Source: Diadema setosum
Lineage: Eukaryota; Echinodermata; Echinoidea; Diadematoida; Diadematidae
DNA length: 64,000 nt
Assembly (NCBI RefSeq): GCF_964275005.1
Contig: NC_092698.1
Location: 27,089,447-27,153,446, forward strand
Direction of reading: 5' to 3'
Part shown: positions 13,701 through 28,700 of the stretch, piece by piece
Layout of the letters: each line of letters starts with the position of its first letter
Numbering within the stretch: position 1 is the first letter of the stretch
The notes under the pieces: generated by a model
The model's database searches: none
Told to the model about the DNA's origin: nothing
What the model saw: only the letters and a program-made list of their open reading frames with translations
Program-made: the position numbers and the translations under genes

Positions 13701-16700
13701 CCCACGATGGACACGGTGCGCTTCGGCTACCTCATGGAGAAGCTTCTCCTCGTCAAACACTCTGTTCTCTTCACTGGCACCACCGGAGTGGGCAAGGTAT
13801 CCCTCTCTCTCTTTCCATCTTCAAAATATTGTAGAATTCTTTCAGTGTCACCTGGATGAAAGAAAATCTTTCTCAGATGTACAGATTCTTCAGCTCCACA
13901 TTTTTGTTTTTGTTTTCATTTTGAAGGGGTGAGGGAGGATGGGACAGTGAAAGACTTGAACTGGGAGGAGTGAAATTTGATGAGAAATTTGTTCCATGAA
14001 GTTTCTAGATTACAAGTCATCTGTAGCTGACTGTTGGTAGACTACCTGTTTTGCAGATTATTTTTTTTTTCTCGAAAGTCATTTGTTTATCGAAGAAAAA
14101 AAAATTAATTCTTTGATTTAGTGATGTGATAGGCAACTTAGTCAGGAGAAAAAAAAAATGTAAAAAGTAGAGTTGTTGGTCTCATTATGATCAACAATTG
14201 TGTGAAGATATAAGTACATTATTTGTGTGACATCGTTGTTACCCACAGTCTGTGATTGCCCGTGGTCTTCTGGAAGGCATCGCGGAGAAGGCAGACTACG
14301 TCCCCATCTTCATGAACTTCTCGGCCCAAACCAGCAGCCAGAGGACTCAAGAGATCATCGAGGGAAAGCTGGAGAAGAAGAGAAAGACCATCCTAGGTAT
14401 GGGCAAATGCACCCCCCCCCCTCCCCAATAAAACAAACAAGTTTCATGTGATGACGTTGCTCTTGCAAAGCTCAACATTCTTACTCATTGTTTTGTTGTT
14501 GTTGTTTTGAGGATCACCAAGTTTAGATTAGAGAAAGACCATCCTTGGTATGGGCAAAGACATCCCCCCCCCCCAATAAAACAAACAAGTTTCTTACTCA
14601 TTGTTTCAAGTTTCATGTGATGATGTTGCTATGGCAAAGCTCAACATTCTCACTCATTGTTTCTGTGTTTTTCTTTTAATATCACCAAGTTTTAATTTTT
14701 CTCCTGAATGAGGTAATTCATGCAAACAGTCAAGTATTTACCAAGTAGTTTACTTGAGAGAAAATGAATTTCTTTGGGTAAAAACTGCATGCCTTCTTTC
14801 ATTTGTTGAAACACAGGATTCACTAAATATTGCTTCTTGCAGGAGCATGAAGTTTATGTCCATGTACCCTTGTTTTGCTTAAAAGCAGTATCATTGTGAT
14901 TCAAGAGAGCCAAAATGTCACAATTGCATTTTGGTTTGTACTTGTGTCCTGATTGATCCTTGATTATGTAATATTGTCCATATCTCTTCAGGTGCTCCTA
15001 TTGGCAAGAGAGTCATCATCTTTGTTGATGATCTCAACATGCCCAAGCTGGACACTTATGGCTCTCAGCCGCCGATCGAACTTCTCAGACAGTACCAGGA
15101 CTTTGGTGGACTGTATGACAGAGAGAAGATGTTCTGGAAGGAAATTCAGGTAATCCTCAGAGAAAATTACGCTATTTTGATGTAAGCAAAGTTCTGTTAA
15201 TTGTTATTTCTGCACATTGAACCTTCATGTATGGTGCCACATGTGTTGCCTTTTTATTAATTGCGCACTTCATTTGTTTGTTTGTTTTCTCAGGATGTGA
15301 CCCTGGCTTCGGCGTGTGCCCCTCCGGGTGGAGGTCGCAACCCCGTCACACCTCGTCTCATGCGCCACTTCAGCATGCTGTGTGTACCCACTGCCTCCGA
15401 CCACAGTCTCAAGCACATTTTCAAGGTCAGTTTTACAGCCATTCAGCCATCATGACCTCTGGAAATATGCATTTGATTTTGCTTTTATGCTTGTAATGCT
15501 GAAAAGAAATCCTCTAGAAATTGAATGTGCCCATATTTTTGTAATGTGCAAAAAACAGTCAAATTATATTTTTTAAATGACAATGTACATTCATATGTAA
15601 TAACTTGCTGGACTACACTTGTAGCTTCCTATTGCAGGAGAGCCATGGCTGTTGAGTCACTTAATGACATAATTTATATTACTAGCCTGGAAGCTGAAAA
15701 CAGTCAAGTTTGCACTATCATATTAGGATGACTCTGTGATATTCTGTTTCATTGCTTTTTGTTTGCCTGTTGCGTTTCGTAGTCCATTATCAGCGGCTTC
15801 CTGGCAGAGTTCCCCCCTGCCGTGAAGGAGCAGGCAGATGCCATTGTAGGCGCAGCAGTGGAGATCTACGGCCGCATGAGCACCGACCTCTTACCCACAC
15901 CAGCCAAATCTCACTACGTCTTCAACCTCAGAGATCTCTCCAAATGTGTGCAGGGTAAGTTTATCTCTTCGATGGTCCAGGTACATACAGCACAATCACT
16001 GGATCAAAATGAAGTTCAATCTTGATCCGTGTTAATTATTATCACCACTGACTTGCAACAGTGATGGTAATGGCCTGAACCAACAAGTGATCATATGTTC
16101 CATGGAACTGTTGTGGTTTTCTTGAGGTGCGTAGAACATATTTCCCAAAGGTGTCATGAGTTAACTTTCCCATTTTTTAGTGGATGTTGCAGCAGAGTGG
16201 GTAATAATGTTGATGATATCATGATTTTGTCAAATATGTGCACAGAAATGTCAGTACAAGATTGTGATATACATGATAGTGATATCAGTAATAAGTGGTT
16301 TTAGACTGTTGGTCATACAGGCAAACGTTTCAATACATATTGCCATTAGTATCTTGTTTTTTCTGCCTTGCTTAGTTTATAGCAGACGATGATGGTGATG
16401 ATGGTGATGATGATGATGATGAAGATGATGATGATGGTGATAGTGATGGTAATGGTGATGGTGATGATGATGATGATGATGATTGTTATCATCAAATCTG
16501 TTTGAACTTTCCGTGTAGATATGTTGCACTTTGCTCAATCACTTACCCAAAGTCAACATGCTTTGAATGCTTTCCCCAGGTGTCCTCCAGGCAGACCCGG
16601 GTATCATCCGCGACCAGGTCGGCATCTTCCGCATCTTCTGCCATGAGTGCCAGCGTGTCTTCCACGACCGTCTCATCAACAACGAGGACAAGAAGTACTT

Positions 16701-19700
16701 CAACGAGATCATGGCTGAGATGGCCAACAAGCACTTCAGTCAGAACATCGACCCCGAGACCTTCGTCACCAAGCCCATCATCTTCGGCGACTTCATGAAG
16801 ATGGGGGCCGACGAGGCGGACAAGCTTTATGAAGACATTGCGGATCTGAATAAACTCCGGAATGTCCTCGGGGATGTGAGTGTCACATTTTGAACTAGCT
16901 GACATGATACACATTTAGCTGATCATTTTTTTTTAAAACAAACAAACATGTAAACAAGTATTAATGTACTTTGGTTTTAGGGTTGTTGACAGTATCTTAT
17001 ATGTGCATGGAAGAGAAGAATTTGTTTCCCATATTTGTGATATTGTCATTGTTGCTCATCCTTTTAGCAATGTGTTCTGTATCCATCTTTAGTGCTCATA
17101 CTTTGATGTGTTTTGTGACATTGACATGAATGTTTTACTTTCTTTGTTGCATTTGACAGTACCTGGATGACTACAACATGAGTTCCTCCAAGGAGATGAA
17201 GCTAGTGTTCTTCATGGACGCCATCCAGCATGTCTCCAGGTGAGAACTCACTCATGTACAGATAGTCCTATTCTCATGGTCAGACTTCCGGGTATAAGCA
17301 GCAGCTGGAGTGAAAATAAATGCGCAATCTGCATATACTTTGCATCCATAATTGACTTTGAAATTTCATGGAACTATCACATGTGGTACATCTTAATATC
17401 TATGATGGCCACAAGAAATGTTATTACTGTTTATTTCACTTCACTTAACCAGCAGTCACGTATACCCCAACAATTATGCGGTAAATGCGACCTACAGAGT
17501 TACAGTAAATTTAATAAGCTAGCATGAAGACCAAAACGGATTGTAAGAGTACTTGTTGTTTGCAATAAGACTGCTGTCTTGCTTAATGCATGAATTTCAC
17601 TAATTTCACATAATTTAGGAAAGGAACAATTTCTGTTTTTCTCGTTACAATACATCAGGAATATTATGGTCTTCAGGTAGGGGAAATCATATGTTTGATA
17701 AAAACTCAAGGTAACATAACTTTCTGTTGTTTTAGCATTCTTGTTCAAAAAGTCCCTCGGTGTTTCACATGTTATCAAAAAGATCACATGAATTGCATTC
17801 AGGACAAAACATGAGCTACGACTGCTGTCAGCTACTCACTCTGTGATAAAGATGTGGATATCAGTGCTAAAAACATCCATTTCAGGGATTGTTCTCTCTT
17901 GACACAGACTGAAAAACAGAGCATGAAGGAATAAACTTGAGTTCCCTTATCATAGTCTCAGTATTGCTTCTGTTCAAGTTGTAAACAAATTCAAATGATA
18001 TTTGTGATGTGTGCTTCCTCATCAAGGATCATCCGAGTGATTCGTCAGGAGCGAGGCAACGCCCTGCTGGTGGGTGTGGGTGGTACTGGCAAGCAGTCCC
18101 TGACTCGACTGGCCTCCCACATCTGTGGCTACAAGTGCTTCCAGATTGAGCTGTCCCGCGGCTACAACTACGACTCCTTCCACGAGGACCTCAAGAAGCT
18201 CTACAACATGGCCGGCGTTGAGAACCAGAACACTGTCTTCCTCTTCACAGACACCCAGGTGAAGAACTTTGTCTCATGAAGGCGTCAAGTGCAGTGCTTT
18301 ACTCTAATGTGATGTCCTCAGTCATTATGCAAAATAAAAATCAGGCAGAATTGCAAGTTGTCAGTGGCCTAGTACCTCCTTTGTGTCTGGTTTGGGCAGT
18401 GCACTTCTGTACATACCTTGCATTTTTTTTTTAAAAGTAGTCAGGAACACAATGAAGGCTACCACACACGACTTTTATCATTAAGTTGATCTTGTATCTG
18501 AAATACAACGACGCGATAGCCCTCTCAGGAAATTATCTGAATGATGATTTCTACTTTTGTGTGCACTGTAATGTCAATTTATAAAATGGCATCATATTTT
18601 AAATTGGATGCATCAATGCTCTAGTCAATCCAAAGGTCTGAGGTAGCTACTAACAGTTTCCCCTCCCCACACCAAAAAAAAAAAAAAAGACCGAGTTTCT
18701 TTGAAAAGAGGGGTTATCTTGTATATCTTAGAGTTATCACCTATCCATTATTCATTTTGCATGTACAAATGTATTAGTGTTGCATTGTTGACAAGACTTG
18801 ACCCAAAATTTTAAACAATGATGCTAAATATCCTTTCTGCCGGTAGATTGTGGTGGAAGAGTTCCTGGAAGACATCAACAACATTCTGAACTCTGGAGAG
18901 GTGCCCAACCTGTTTGAGCCGGACGAGTACGAGAGGGTGATCATTGGCTGCAGGCCAGCTGCCAAGGAGGCAGGGATACCGGAGGGCAATCGGGACGAGA
19001 TTTACAACTTCTTCATCAGCCGTGTGCGCAAGAACCTGCACATCGTGCTCTGCATGAGTCCCGTGGGCGACTCATTCCGGGCCCGCTGCCGCATGTTCCC
19101 CTCCCTCGTCAACTGCTGCACCATCGACTGGTTTGTGGAGTGGCCCAAGGAGGCCCTGCTGTCTGTCTCCAACACTTTCTTTGAGAGCATTGACCTAGGC
19201 AGTGACGAACTCAAGGTAAGGATCTGTCTCGGATGATTTTCTCACACATCCCAAGGGCAAATTTGTAGCTACCCCTGCTTCAGTCCTATTGTGCACAACT
19301 GATACCCAAGCTTGAGATATTTATAGGCGAATTCAAGTTACGACGTGAAGAATGAAATCGGTCATCATTGTTTTGCCCTTATTATAGTAATCATATATCA
19401 TTTATATATATGAAATGTCAGATTTTGAAACCAGAATGCTCTTTAAACATTCATTGTGAAACATCTTCATGAATTGATCATTGCATGCAAGCCATGTACA
19501 TGTTGAAACTCTGGAACAAGACAAATTTGGTGGAAAATGAAAGTAAGTATATTTGTAAAGACAGTTACCAAACTGTGTGCATTTCAGGTGTATGTATATT
19601 TGAATCATCTATCTGAACTGGTGATTGTTTGCTCACGATAGGTGAAAGTAGCGGAGATGTGCGTGGAGATTCACGTCAGTGTCAGCACCATGGCAGAGCG

Positions 19701-22700
19701 GTACTACAATGAGCTGAGGAGACGTTACTATACCACTCCAACCAGCTACCTGGAACTCATCAATCTCTACTTCTCCATGTTATCAGAGAAGAGGCGGTAT
19801 GTGCACTTACTGCTTTGCTAAGCCATCTGTATGTGGAGTCCTATTTAATAGTGCTGTAATTCTTGTCTTTGCAGACATGTGCATTGACTCATATACTCCT
19901 TGTATTACAGTCTCATTGTTGCCCACATGCCATTGAATTTCTTCAAATGATCCTTCAAGACACCTTTGATCCTCAGATGTATGCCTACTTATAGCCATGC
20001 AAGAGTTGCGAAATGAGGATGGCAAGTTGTTTGTTCATGCTAATTGCAACTAAGTCCTAAACACTTCGGACATGGATACTTTTATAACCTACCTCAATCT
20101 CAGTTAAAGCTGTCCTGGAATTATGTAATGTTTTTCTTTCTTTTTTGTTGTCTTTCTCCTTGGCTATGTGTAGAAGAGTCGTAGAATGTCTTGTTATGAA
20201 ATAGGTAGATTGCACACAAAGTGGGCTGATGGCTATCATAATGTATTTCTTGAATAGTTATCATTCTTTCTAATTTCTTCCTTTTCCTCTTTGCTTTAGT
20301 TTTTAGCTTTACAAAATGCAAGTTTAACAAGCAATTTCCTTTAATTTGTGAGACACTGCAGTAAAATACTTGTTCAAAGTGTTGTAAGAGTAATGTTTTT
20401 GTCAAGTGAATTGAAATCCATGAACACTTGGGAATATGATTACTTGTAAAATGTGTGCAAACTTTAAATAAGCATCCCTGTGCTGTCCTGTGCCACCCCC
20501 AGGCAACTGGTCAATGCCCGAGACCGTGTCAAGAACGGACTGACCAAGCTGCTGGAGACCAATGACCTTGTGGCGGACATGGAGGTCCAGCTGACCGCCC
20601 TCGAGCCTGAGCTGAAACAGAAATCGGCGGACACAGAGAAACTCATGGAGAAGCTAGCTGTGGATCAGGAAAAGGCTGATCAGGTGAGTGGAGTTGGCGT
20701 TGTGCTTGTACAGTTGAACCTCGCTATAAAGAGGTCAAATAGAACAAATTTGTTCTAAGAAACAAGGGGATTTTGTAGGTCCCAACTCTTTATATTTCCT
20801 TGTTTTCATACCTTGAGAATACTGATGTTACAGCAATTGCTGTGATTTTTAGGTCAACATTATGATGTGGTTCCCCTGTACTGAGAGCATTTGTCCTGGT
20901 TAAGGTTCAGCTGTTTTCCCCTGCAAGTTCATGAGGGCATTGGATTCCACTATCTAGGAAAGTTATTATTGGATTTTGCTCACATTACTCAATTTGATTC
21001 TTATGTAATTATAATCAACAAGAACTCGAATGTGGATCTGTGAATGAATGGAGACTCAGTAGTAGTCGTTCACGTGGTATGTGAGCAACAATCATGCTGA
21101 TTAAATGTTCAGTACAGGGTAGATAGTGTTTGATATTAAGACAGGTTGCACTGTTATCGTAGGGACATCAATAATAGCGTGTCACCCTCGTATGGTGTAG
21201 ATGATGAGTAACAACATGTTTGATATTTTGGGCGACAGGTACGGAAAGTGGTGTTGGACGATGAGGCCACAGCCAAGGTGAAGGCAGAGGAGACTCAGGC
21301 CATCGCCGACGATGCCCAGAGGGACCTTGACGAGGCCCTGCCTGCTCTGGAGTCTGCCCAGAAGGCTCTCGACGCCCTGGACAAGAACGACATTGCTGAG
21401 ATCAAGGTGTTCAACAAGCCACCAGACATGGTGATGACCGTCATGGAAACCATCTGCATCCTCCTCACAGTCAAGTGAGTTCTTCTTGAGTAAACCTCGA
21501 TGGGGGCAAGAAATCAGTAAAGAGAATACTTGCTAGCAGAACCCATACCTTGAGAATCAACATCTTCAGAACTTCTGTGTAATTCCATCATGACTGGTAA
21601 TCCTATTTATGCAGGAAGTGATTTCTGTAAAAACAAACTAACAAACAAACAAACTTGGCTTCACCTGCATTATTGTTGCATCTACTTATCGTGATTGCAA
21701 TACCTTTATCATAGTTACAGTCATTATGATACTGATGATGGTGATGATGATGAAGATTATCATTGACTGCTGCTAATGTTGATATTTATCTCATTTTCAG
21801 TTGGATAGACCATTGTTGAAATAGTAATGGTCATCATCAGTATGATATTTTTGTGTTAATGTTAGTATTGTGGGCACTGGTATATTGCTTCATGATTATC
21901 ATTTTAGTCACCAATCTTCTGATATCTTCTTTTCTCCACAGACCTGACTGGCCAACTGCCAAGGGTTTGCTGGGAGATCCCACCTTCCTGAAGAAGCTCA
22001 TGGACTACGACAAGGACAACATCCCTGACAGCATTCTCAGGAAGCTGAAGAAGTACATTGAGAACCCAAAGTTTGTGCCCGAAGTTGTGGAGAAGACATC
22101 CAAGGTGAGTGCTGCATTTCTGGGCGGAGACTCACTGCTCATCTTGGTCTGCATGCTGTGGGTTTTTTTGTTTGTTTGTTTTTTTTTTAACCAGCAGAAA
22201 TTGATTGTGTGTAATGATTATGATAGTGATTTAGCGTTTGTATATCTGCAAAGGATGAATAGATAGTGATTACATAAAACTATCATGATTTAGTTCATAA
22301 TTTGTCTATCTGCAAGGAATGAATAGTGATTACATGAAGTGGTTTTAGTTTTTGATTTGCGTATCTACAAAGTTTGAATAGTGAAGGTAGACTTGTCTCA
22401 CTTTTTTTGCAAATAAAGATTCAGATCAGGTGAACAAACAGAATTACTGCTCAAAATGAAAAGTGTAGCTGAGTTTAACTTCTCTTTCCTTGTCCCTTTG
22501 CAGTGAATATGTTAAACACAGAATAGTTATTCTAATAGCATTATATCAGTTTACACTGAATGTTTTTTGCTTTGAAATCCAACTTCCTTCTAAATTCAGG
22601 CTTGCAAGTCAATGTGTATGTGGGTGAGAGCCATGGATCTCTATGCTAAAGTCTTCAAGACCGTGGAACCCAAGAAGCAGAAGTAAGTGGATGTCCTACA

Positions 22701-25700
22701 GGACACGAGTAGCTTTCTCTCATGCCTCTTAATGAACACATCAAGTTTCATTGTTGTGGTCTTGTTCAGTGTTCCTAACATTTTAGAACTATGGGAACTA
22801 TTGAAATCTTTAAAGGAGATGAAACCCAATTATCCATGTGTATTGAGTGAATGCAGCAACATTAGTAGAACACCGTCAGTGGAAGTTTGTGGAAAATCAG
22901 ATAATCGATTCAAAAGTTATGAATTTTTAAAGTTTTGGTGCCAACATCTTGGATGAGAAGACTACAATATTTTGTGATGTTAACATATGTGCAAAGATGT
23001 AAAGAAATTATGAAGAAACTTTTTCACTCATGTAGCATAATGAAAGAACACTTGACTTACTTCTTTCAGAAAACAGGGGAAATAACATTACCCCTTACAT
23101 ACATGTATGTCAGTAGCAAGTCAAAGGAATGTGTACTTTTGATAAAAAATGAAAACTTGCAGAATTCTGTCTATGTTTTCTTTATATTGTTCTACCTACA
23201 TGGTGTAATGAACTAGAAGTCTTCTCATCCAGCTACAGCTGCACCAAAACTTTAAAAATGCGTAACTTTTGAACGGATTATCCGATTTTGGTCAAACTTT
23301 TAGTGATGTGTTCTACTGATACTGCTGCATTCTCTCAATGCACATGGATATCTGCGTTTCATTCCATACAAAGACCTGCAATCCAGGCTGACAACTAGTT
23401 TTTGTCCCCGCCGAACGAGTTCGAGCAGGGGACTATGAAACGGGCTCCGTACGTGTGTGTGTCCGTGTGTCCGTCCGTCCGTCCGTCCGTCCGTCCGTGT
23501 GTCCGTCCGTCCGTGTGTCCGTGTGTGCGTCCGTGTGTGATCAAAATGTTCAAAATGCTACTCCTTCGCCATTTCTAACCCGATTTTGATTCTGTTTGCT
23601 TTATATGATAGCACTACATGGGAGCTTTGAAACTTCTATACAAAATTTCAGTTGTGACCTTTGACCTTGACCTTTGACCTATATTGTACATTTTGCTTCA
23701 AAATGCTACTCCTTCGCCATTTCTAACCCGATTTTGATTCCGTTTGCTTTATATGATGGCACTAGGTGAGGGCTTCAAAATTTCTACACAGAATTTTGAC
23801 CTTTGACTTCTTTGACCTTTGACCTTGATTTTTGACCTATATTGTACATTGCCTACAAAATGCTACTCCTTCGCCATTTGTAACCCGATTACAATTCCGT
23901 TTGCTTTAAGTGATGGCACTAGGTGAGGGCTTCAAAACTTCTACACAGAATTTTGACCTTTGACTTCTTTGACCTTTGACCTTGATTTTTGACCTGTATT
24001 GTACATTTTCCTACCAAATGCTACTCCTTCGCCATTTCTAACCCGATTTCGATTCTGTTTGCTTTATGTGATGGCACTAGGTGAGGGCTTCAAAACTTCT
24101 ACACAGAATTTTGACCTTTGACTTCTTTGACCTTTGACCTTGATTTTTTTTACCTATATTGTACCTTGGCTACAAAATGCTACTCCTTCGCCATTTCTAA
24201 CCCGATTTCGATTCCTTTTGCTTTATGTGATGGCACTAGGTGAGGGCTTCAAAACTTCTACGTAGAATTTTGACCTTTGACTTCTTTGACCTTTGACCTT
24301 CATCTTTTTACCTATATTGTACATTTTGCTACTAAATGCTACTTCCGGCGGGGACATATATTACGCACCGCGTAATTTCTACTTTTCCTTGTTATCTTGG
24401 CAATGAAATTAAGTACATAAATATCCTTTATTTGCTTTTCAGGGTAGCGTTTTTGAGAAATTTCAGAACTTTGTGAACTCATTATGCACCAGTATGGGCA
24501 GCTTTGCCAGACTTGATTTAGTTTGCATTGACAAGAACTAAACTTGTGAAGAACCAAGACAGAATATCATTTGAGAAAGACACCTCCCAAAATGGCTTCA
24601 TCACAGACATCTGAAATAGGAAGGTGAAAAAAATGAAAGGAGATATGAGGAGAACCACTTCTAATAAATCCAATGTTTTGTTACCTCCAAGGCTTGCCGA
24701 GGCTGAAGCTGAGCTGGAGGCAACCATGTCCGTCCTGCGTGAGAAGCAGCAGAAACTGGCCAACGTCGAGGCCCAGATCGCTGAACTCCAGGCCTCGTAC
24801 GATCACAGTGTGAACGAGAAGGAGACACTGGCCAGAAACATGGCCACTACGGCCGCCCGGCTGAAGAGGGCCGGCAAACTGACCACTGCCCTGGGCGATG
24901 AACAGGGACGTTGGGATGAGACGGTCAAGGTACATCACATATGTTCATCATCATTTTTTCAGCTGTCAAACGAAAAAATGCTTGTCACAACATTTATTGT
25001 GCTGTGGCTAATTGTCAAGCTGTGCTTGAAAAGTCTGTGGATGTTCAATGCACAAGTTCATCCCTCTGCTGCTTTCAATTTGATTTCAAGCTCTTGTGTT
25101 CATGTTAATTTCTATGATACTACAAACATTACTGGTAATTTATTAATCACACAGGCATCTTTGTTGTAGCTTTTCATGGTGATGGTGCTATTTGCTTGAT
25201 TGATAATTCAAGGTCATTCTCCTAAAACAGCTATCATCGCAATAAAACTCATTCTCCCAAAACAAATGCTGTCACAACAAAATTGGGAAAACTGTGCTGC
25301 ATAAACAAGTAGATGAAACATGGCCTGTGAATACCAATGTTTGCGTTGCCTTTGCAGGAGTTCAACAAGGAAATTGGCAATGTTGTCGGGAATGTGTTTG
25401 TAGCGGCTGCCTGTGTGGCGTACTACGGGGCTTTCACCAGCTCCTACCGTGTGGAGCTGGTGGACTACTGGACCCAGAGGTGCAAGGAACTGGAGATCCC
25501 TGTCACAGAGGAACTTTCTCTAATCAAGGTATGGCATCTTGATTCTGATTGTGCAATATCTGTCATTTTTGGCACTAAAAAACAATATAATGCATGAGAT
25601 GTATGCCAGTATCATGCAGTAGATGGAAGGAAGGAAAACTAACAGAGTCCAGTCCTTTATTAAAATTCCTGGATGAATTGATTTGTTTCAATTGATTTTT

Positions 25701-28700
25701 GATTTTGATTTCTTTTATGTGGCTTCTAAAGAAGCAATGAATGCTTGTAAGCAAATAACCATGCCACCTCCAAAGGACTGGGCAATGAGGATAAAGTGTC
25801 TTATATTAATTGTCCTGGGGCACAAACTGCAACTGCCGAGGAACTCCCACCAGGGACCTCAGATTAATAGTTTTGGGTCTTTTCCACTAAGGCATATCAG
25901 CAAATGGTGTAGTAGTGATGATAAAATCTGTTGCTTGCATTTCTCTCGCAGGTCTTGGCCGATCCATTTGAAATTCGTCAGTGGAATGCGGATGGCCTCC
26001 CTCGGGATGCAGTGTCTACAGAAAATGCCATTCTGGTCACAAGGGGGCGCCGCTGGCCACTCATGATTGACCCACAAGAACAGGTGAATATGTCTACATC
26101 TAGAGACACAATATTTACCATTGAGTGATCACTCACTGGTGCCCATAATAACATTTATTTTTTCCCAAAAAAATATCATAAAGAGACATGCTCTGCAGGA
26201 AGTTAACATAGAATGCCAACTTTTCTCTCAAAAAATATGCCAAGTACTTATAGCACATTATAAGTCCTACAATGTGCTGTTTAGATTTATATTCTGTCAT
26301 CCCTAACTAACTTTGGAAGTTGGAAATTTTGTCTCCATCAAGCCAGTGCATAAGATAAGATATTAGATAAGTTGGAGACATAGACAGAAAACTGTCAAAC
26401 TGCTTACGAAACGTGTTGTGTCGATAGAGAGACCAAAAGCAGTAACCACCTTAGTCATTGCCAGAGTTAGGTTAGATAAATTAATTTAAAAAATTGAGAG
26501 CAATTGTATGAAAAATGCAAACTTATTCAGTGTGTTCTCATGTTTGAACAAATAGATTTTTTTAAAGTCATGAACAATATGTCTTCATAACCCAGAATTG
26601 CTTTTCATGTTTCCCCAATTTTTTCATCCCAGGCTAATCGTTGGATCCGCAACAGAGAGGCCAAGAACGGTCTGAAGGTGATCAAGTTGACCGACAACAA
26701 CTTCCTGCGTACCCTGGAGAACGCCGTGCGAGTCGGTCTGCCGGTACTCCTGGAGGATCTCGGCGAGACACTGGACCCCGCCCTGGAGCCCATTCTCCTG
26801 AAGCAGACATTTGTGCAGGTATAGTGACACTCCAGAGAGTTAAGTTTGACCCTAGTCCAGAGTATGATTCTATGTGATCAAGAATATATTTCTGTCACAA
26901 AAAGGGAATACTTGTCACATTAGAAGCTAAGGATAGTGTAGTCACATGCGACACATTTTTTTTTTTTCAAGGATAAAGTTACAATTGATGTTATTTTATG
27001 AACATCTTGCTTTGGCATTGCCTTTAGCATTTAACAGAGATTAACAGCAAAAAAGTAAATATATATTTACAGAACAATAGATTGCCAGTGCCACAACTAG
27101 CTACATTTGTTTGTTGACTTCAAGACGAGTAATTTCCAAACCGATGTCAGTAATGCAGAGGAAATATATATTGAGACTCACAAGAGAGTGATACTACAAC
27201 GTAAGCTGGCTTTCATTCATCTTGGACTCTTAGTATCTCTGAAAAATTATTGCCCATCATGGAATTATATCATTGTATGGCCCTTGTAATGGTTGCCTTT
27301 GCCTTCTGTAGGGTGGTCGTCTCCTGATCCGACTTGGAGACAGCGACATCGACTATGACAAGAATTTCCGCTTCTACATGACCACCAAGATGGCCAATCC
27401 CCACTACCTGCCTGAGGTCTGCATCAAAGTGACCATCATCAATTTCACCGTCACCAAATCAGGCCTGGAGGACCAGCTGCTCAGGTCAGTCTGCAATGTG
27501 CATGATTATTTTAATGATTACTGGACAGTGACCCCTTTGACCCCCAATGCAATTACCTCCATCCAACAGTGAATCCTCTAGATGATTTAACTGCTTTGTG
27601 TTTTAGATGTTAAGTGTGCTTGCAGTAAGGGAGAAAGGGTGTGTGCAATAGGGGGACAGGGGAAGTTAAATAACCTGACTGAAAAATAGAGCAGTCAAAT
27701 CTATTGAATTTCCATTTCAGCTGCCTGATCTTACAGCTTGAAGAATGACCAATTTTTAAAAGACTTTGTGCAGACGACATGACCTGTATATGATTGATCA
27801 CAGTAATATCTCTACACTAGATGTTTAGTGGCTGCCTTAAATTCTAACTTGAGACAAAATTCACCTCTTTGTCTCCCATCAGTGACGTCGTTCGACTTGA
27901 GAGGCCAGATCTGGAGGAGCAGAGAAATCAGCTCATTGTGAGGATCAATGCCGACAAGAACCAGTTGAAGGCCATTGAGGATCGCATCCTCAAGCTGCTC
28001 TTTGAGTCAGAGGGCAACATCCTGGATAACGAAGATCTCATAAACACTCTGAACGAATCAAAGGTTTGTGGTTCCTGAGGTGTCTGCTTGCATGTGAAAG
28101 TTCTGAGAAGAATTTCACTGCAAGAACACAGAGTAAAAAATTCATTATCTGTGATAGTGAGTCAGATATAATAGCGTGCATTATCAGTAGACTAAAGACA
28201 CTTTCTCATGAGCTCACAGGTGAATTTTTAAATGCATGTTTTGATACTAGAGAGAATCAGATGTTGTTTTCCTCAGCTGTTTGAAATAGTAATTTGGTAA
28301 TGAGTACCATCAATTGATCTGGGGGAAATGTGCTTCATCATTATCATGCAATAAGAGCTTGTTGCCATTTAGACCCTGTTGGCGCCTCGATACCAAATTC
28401 TCTGACTTATGCCAATACAATTGTCAGACCAATCTCTGTTTTTCTTTTGTTGACATTCCTATTCCTTGATATGGACAGATGGCACACGTTGGGCTCCTTT
28501 CTTTTTCAAAATTAAAGATCATTTCATTTGCTTCAGGAGACGTGTTTATAATGAAGGGAAACTGATTGAACATATACACCGTTGCTTGTTTTAAACCAGG
28601 TGACATCTGGTGTCATCACCAAACGTCTTGCGGAGGCTGAACAGACCGAGGAGAAGATTACCATCGCCAGGGAGAAGTATCGCGTGGTTGCCACCAGGGG

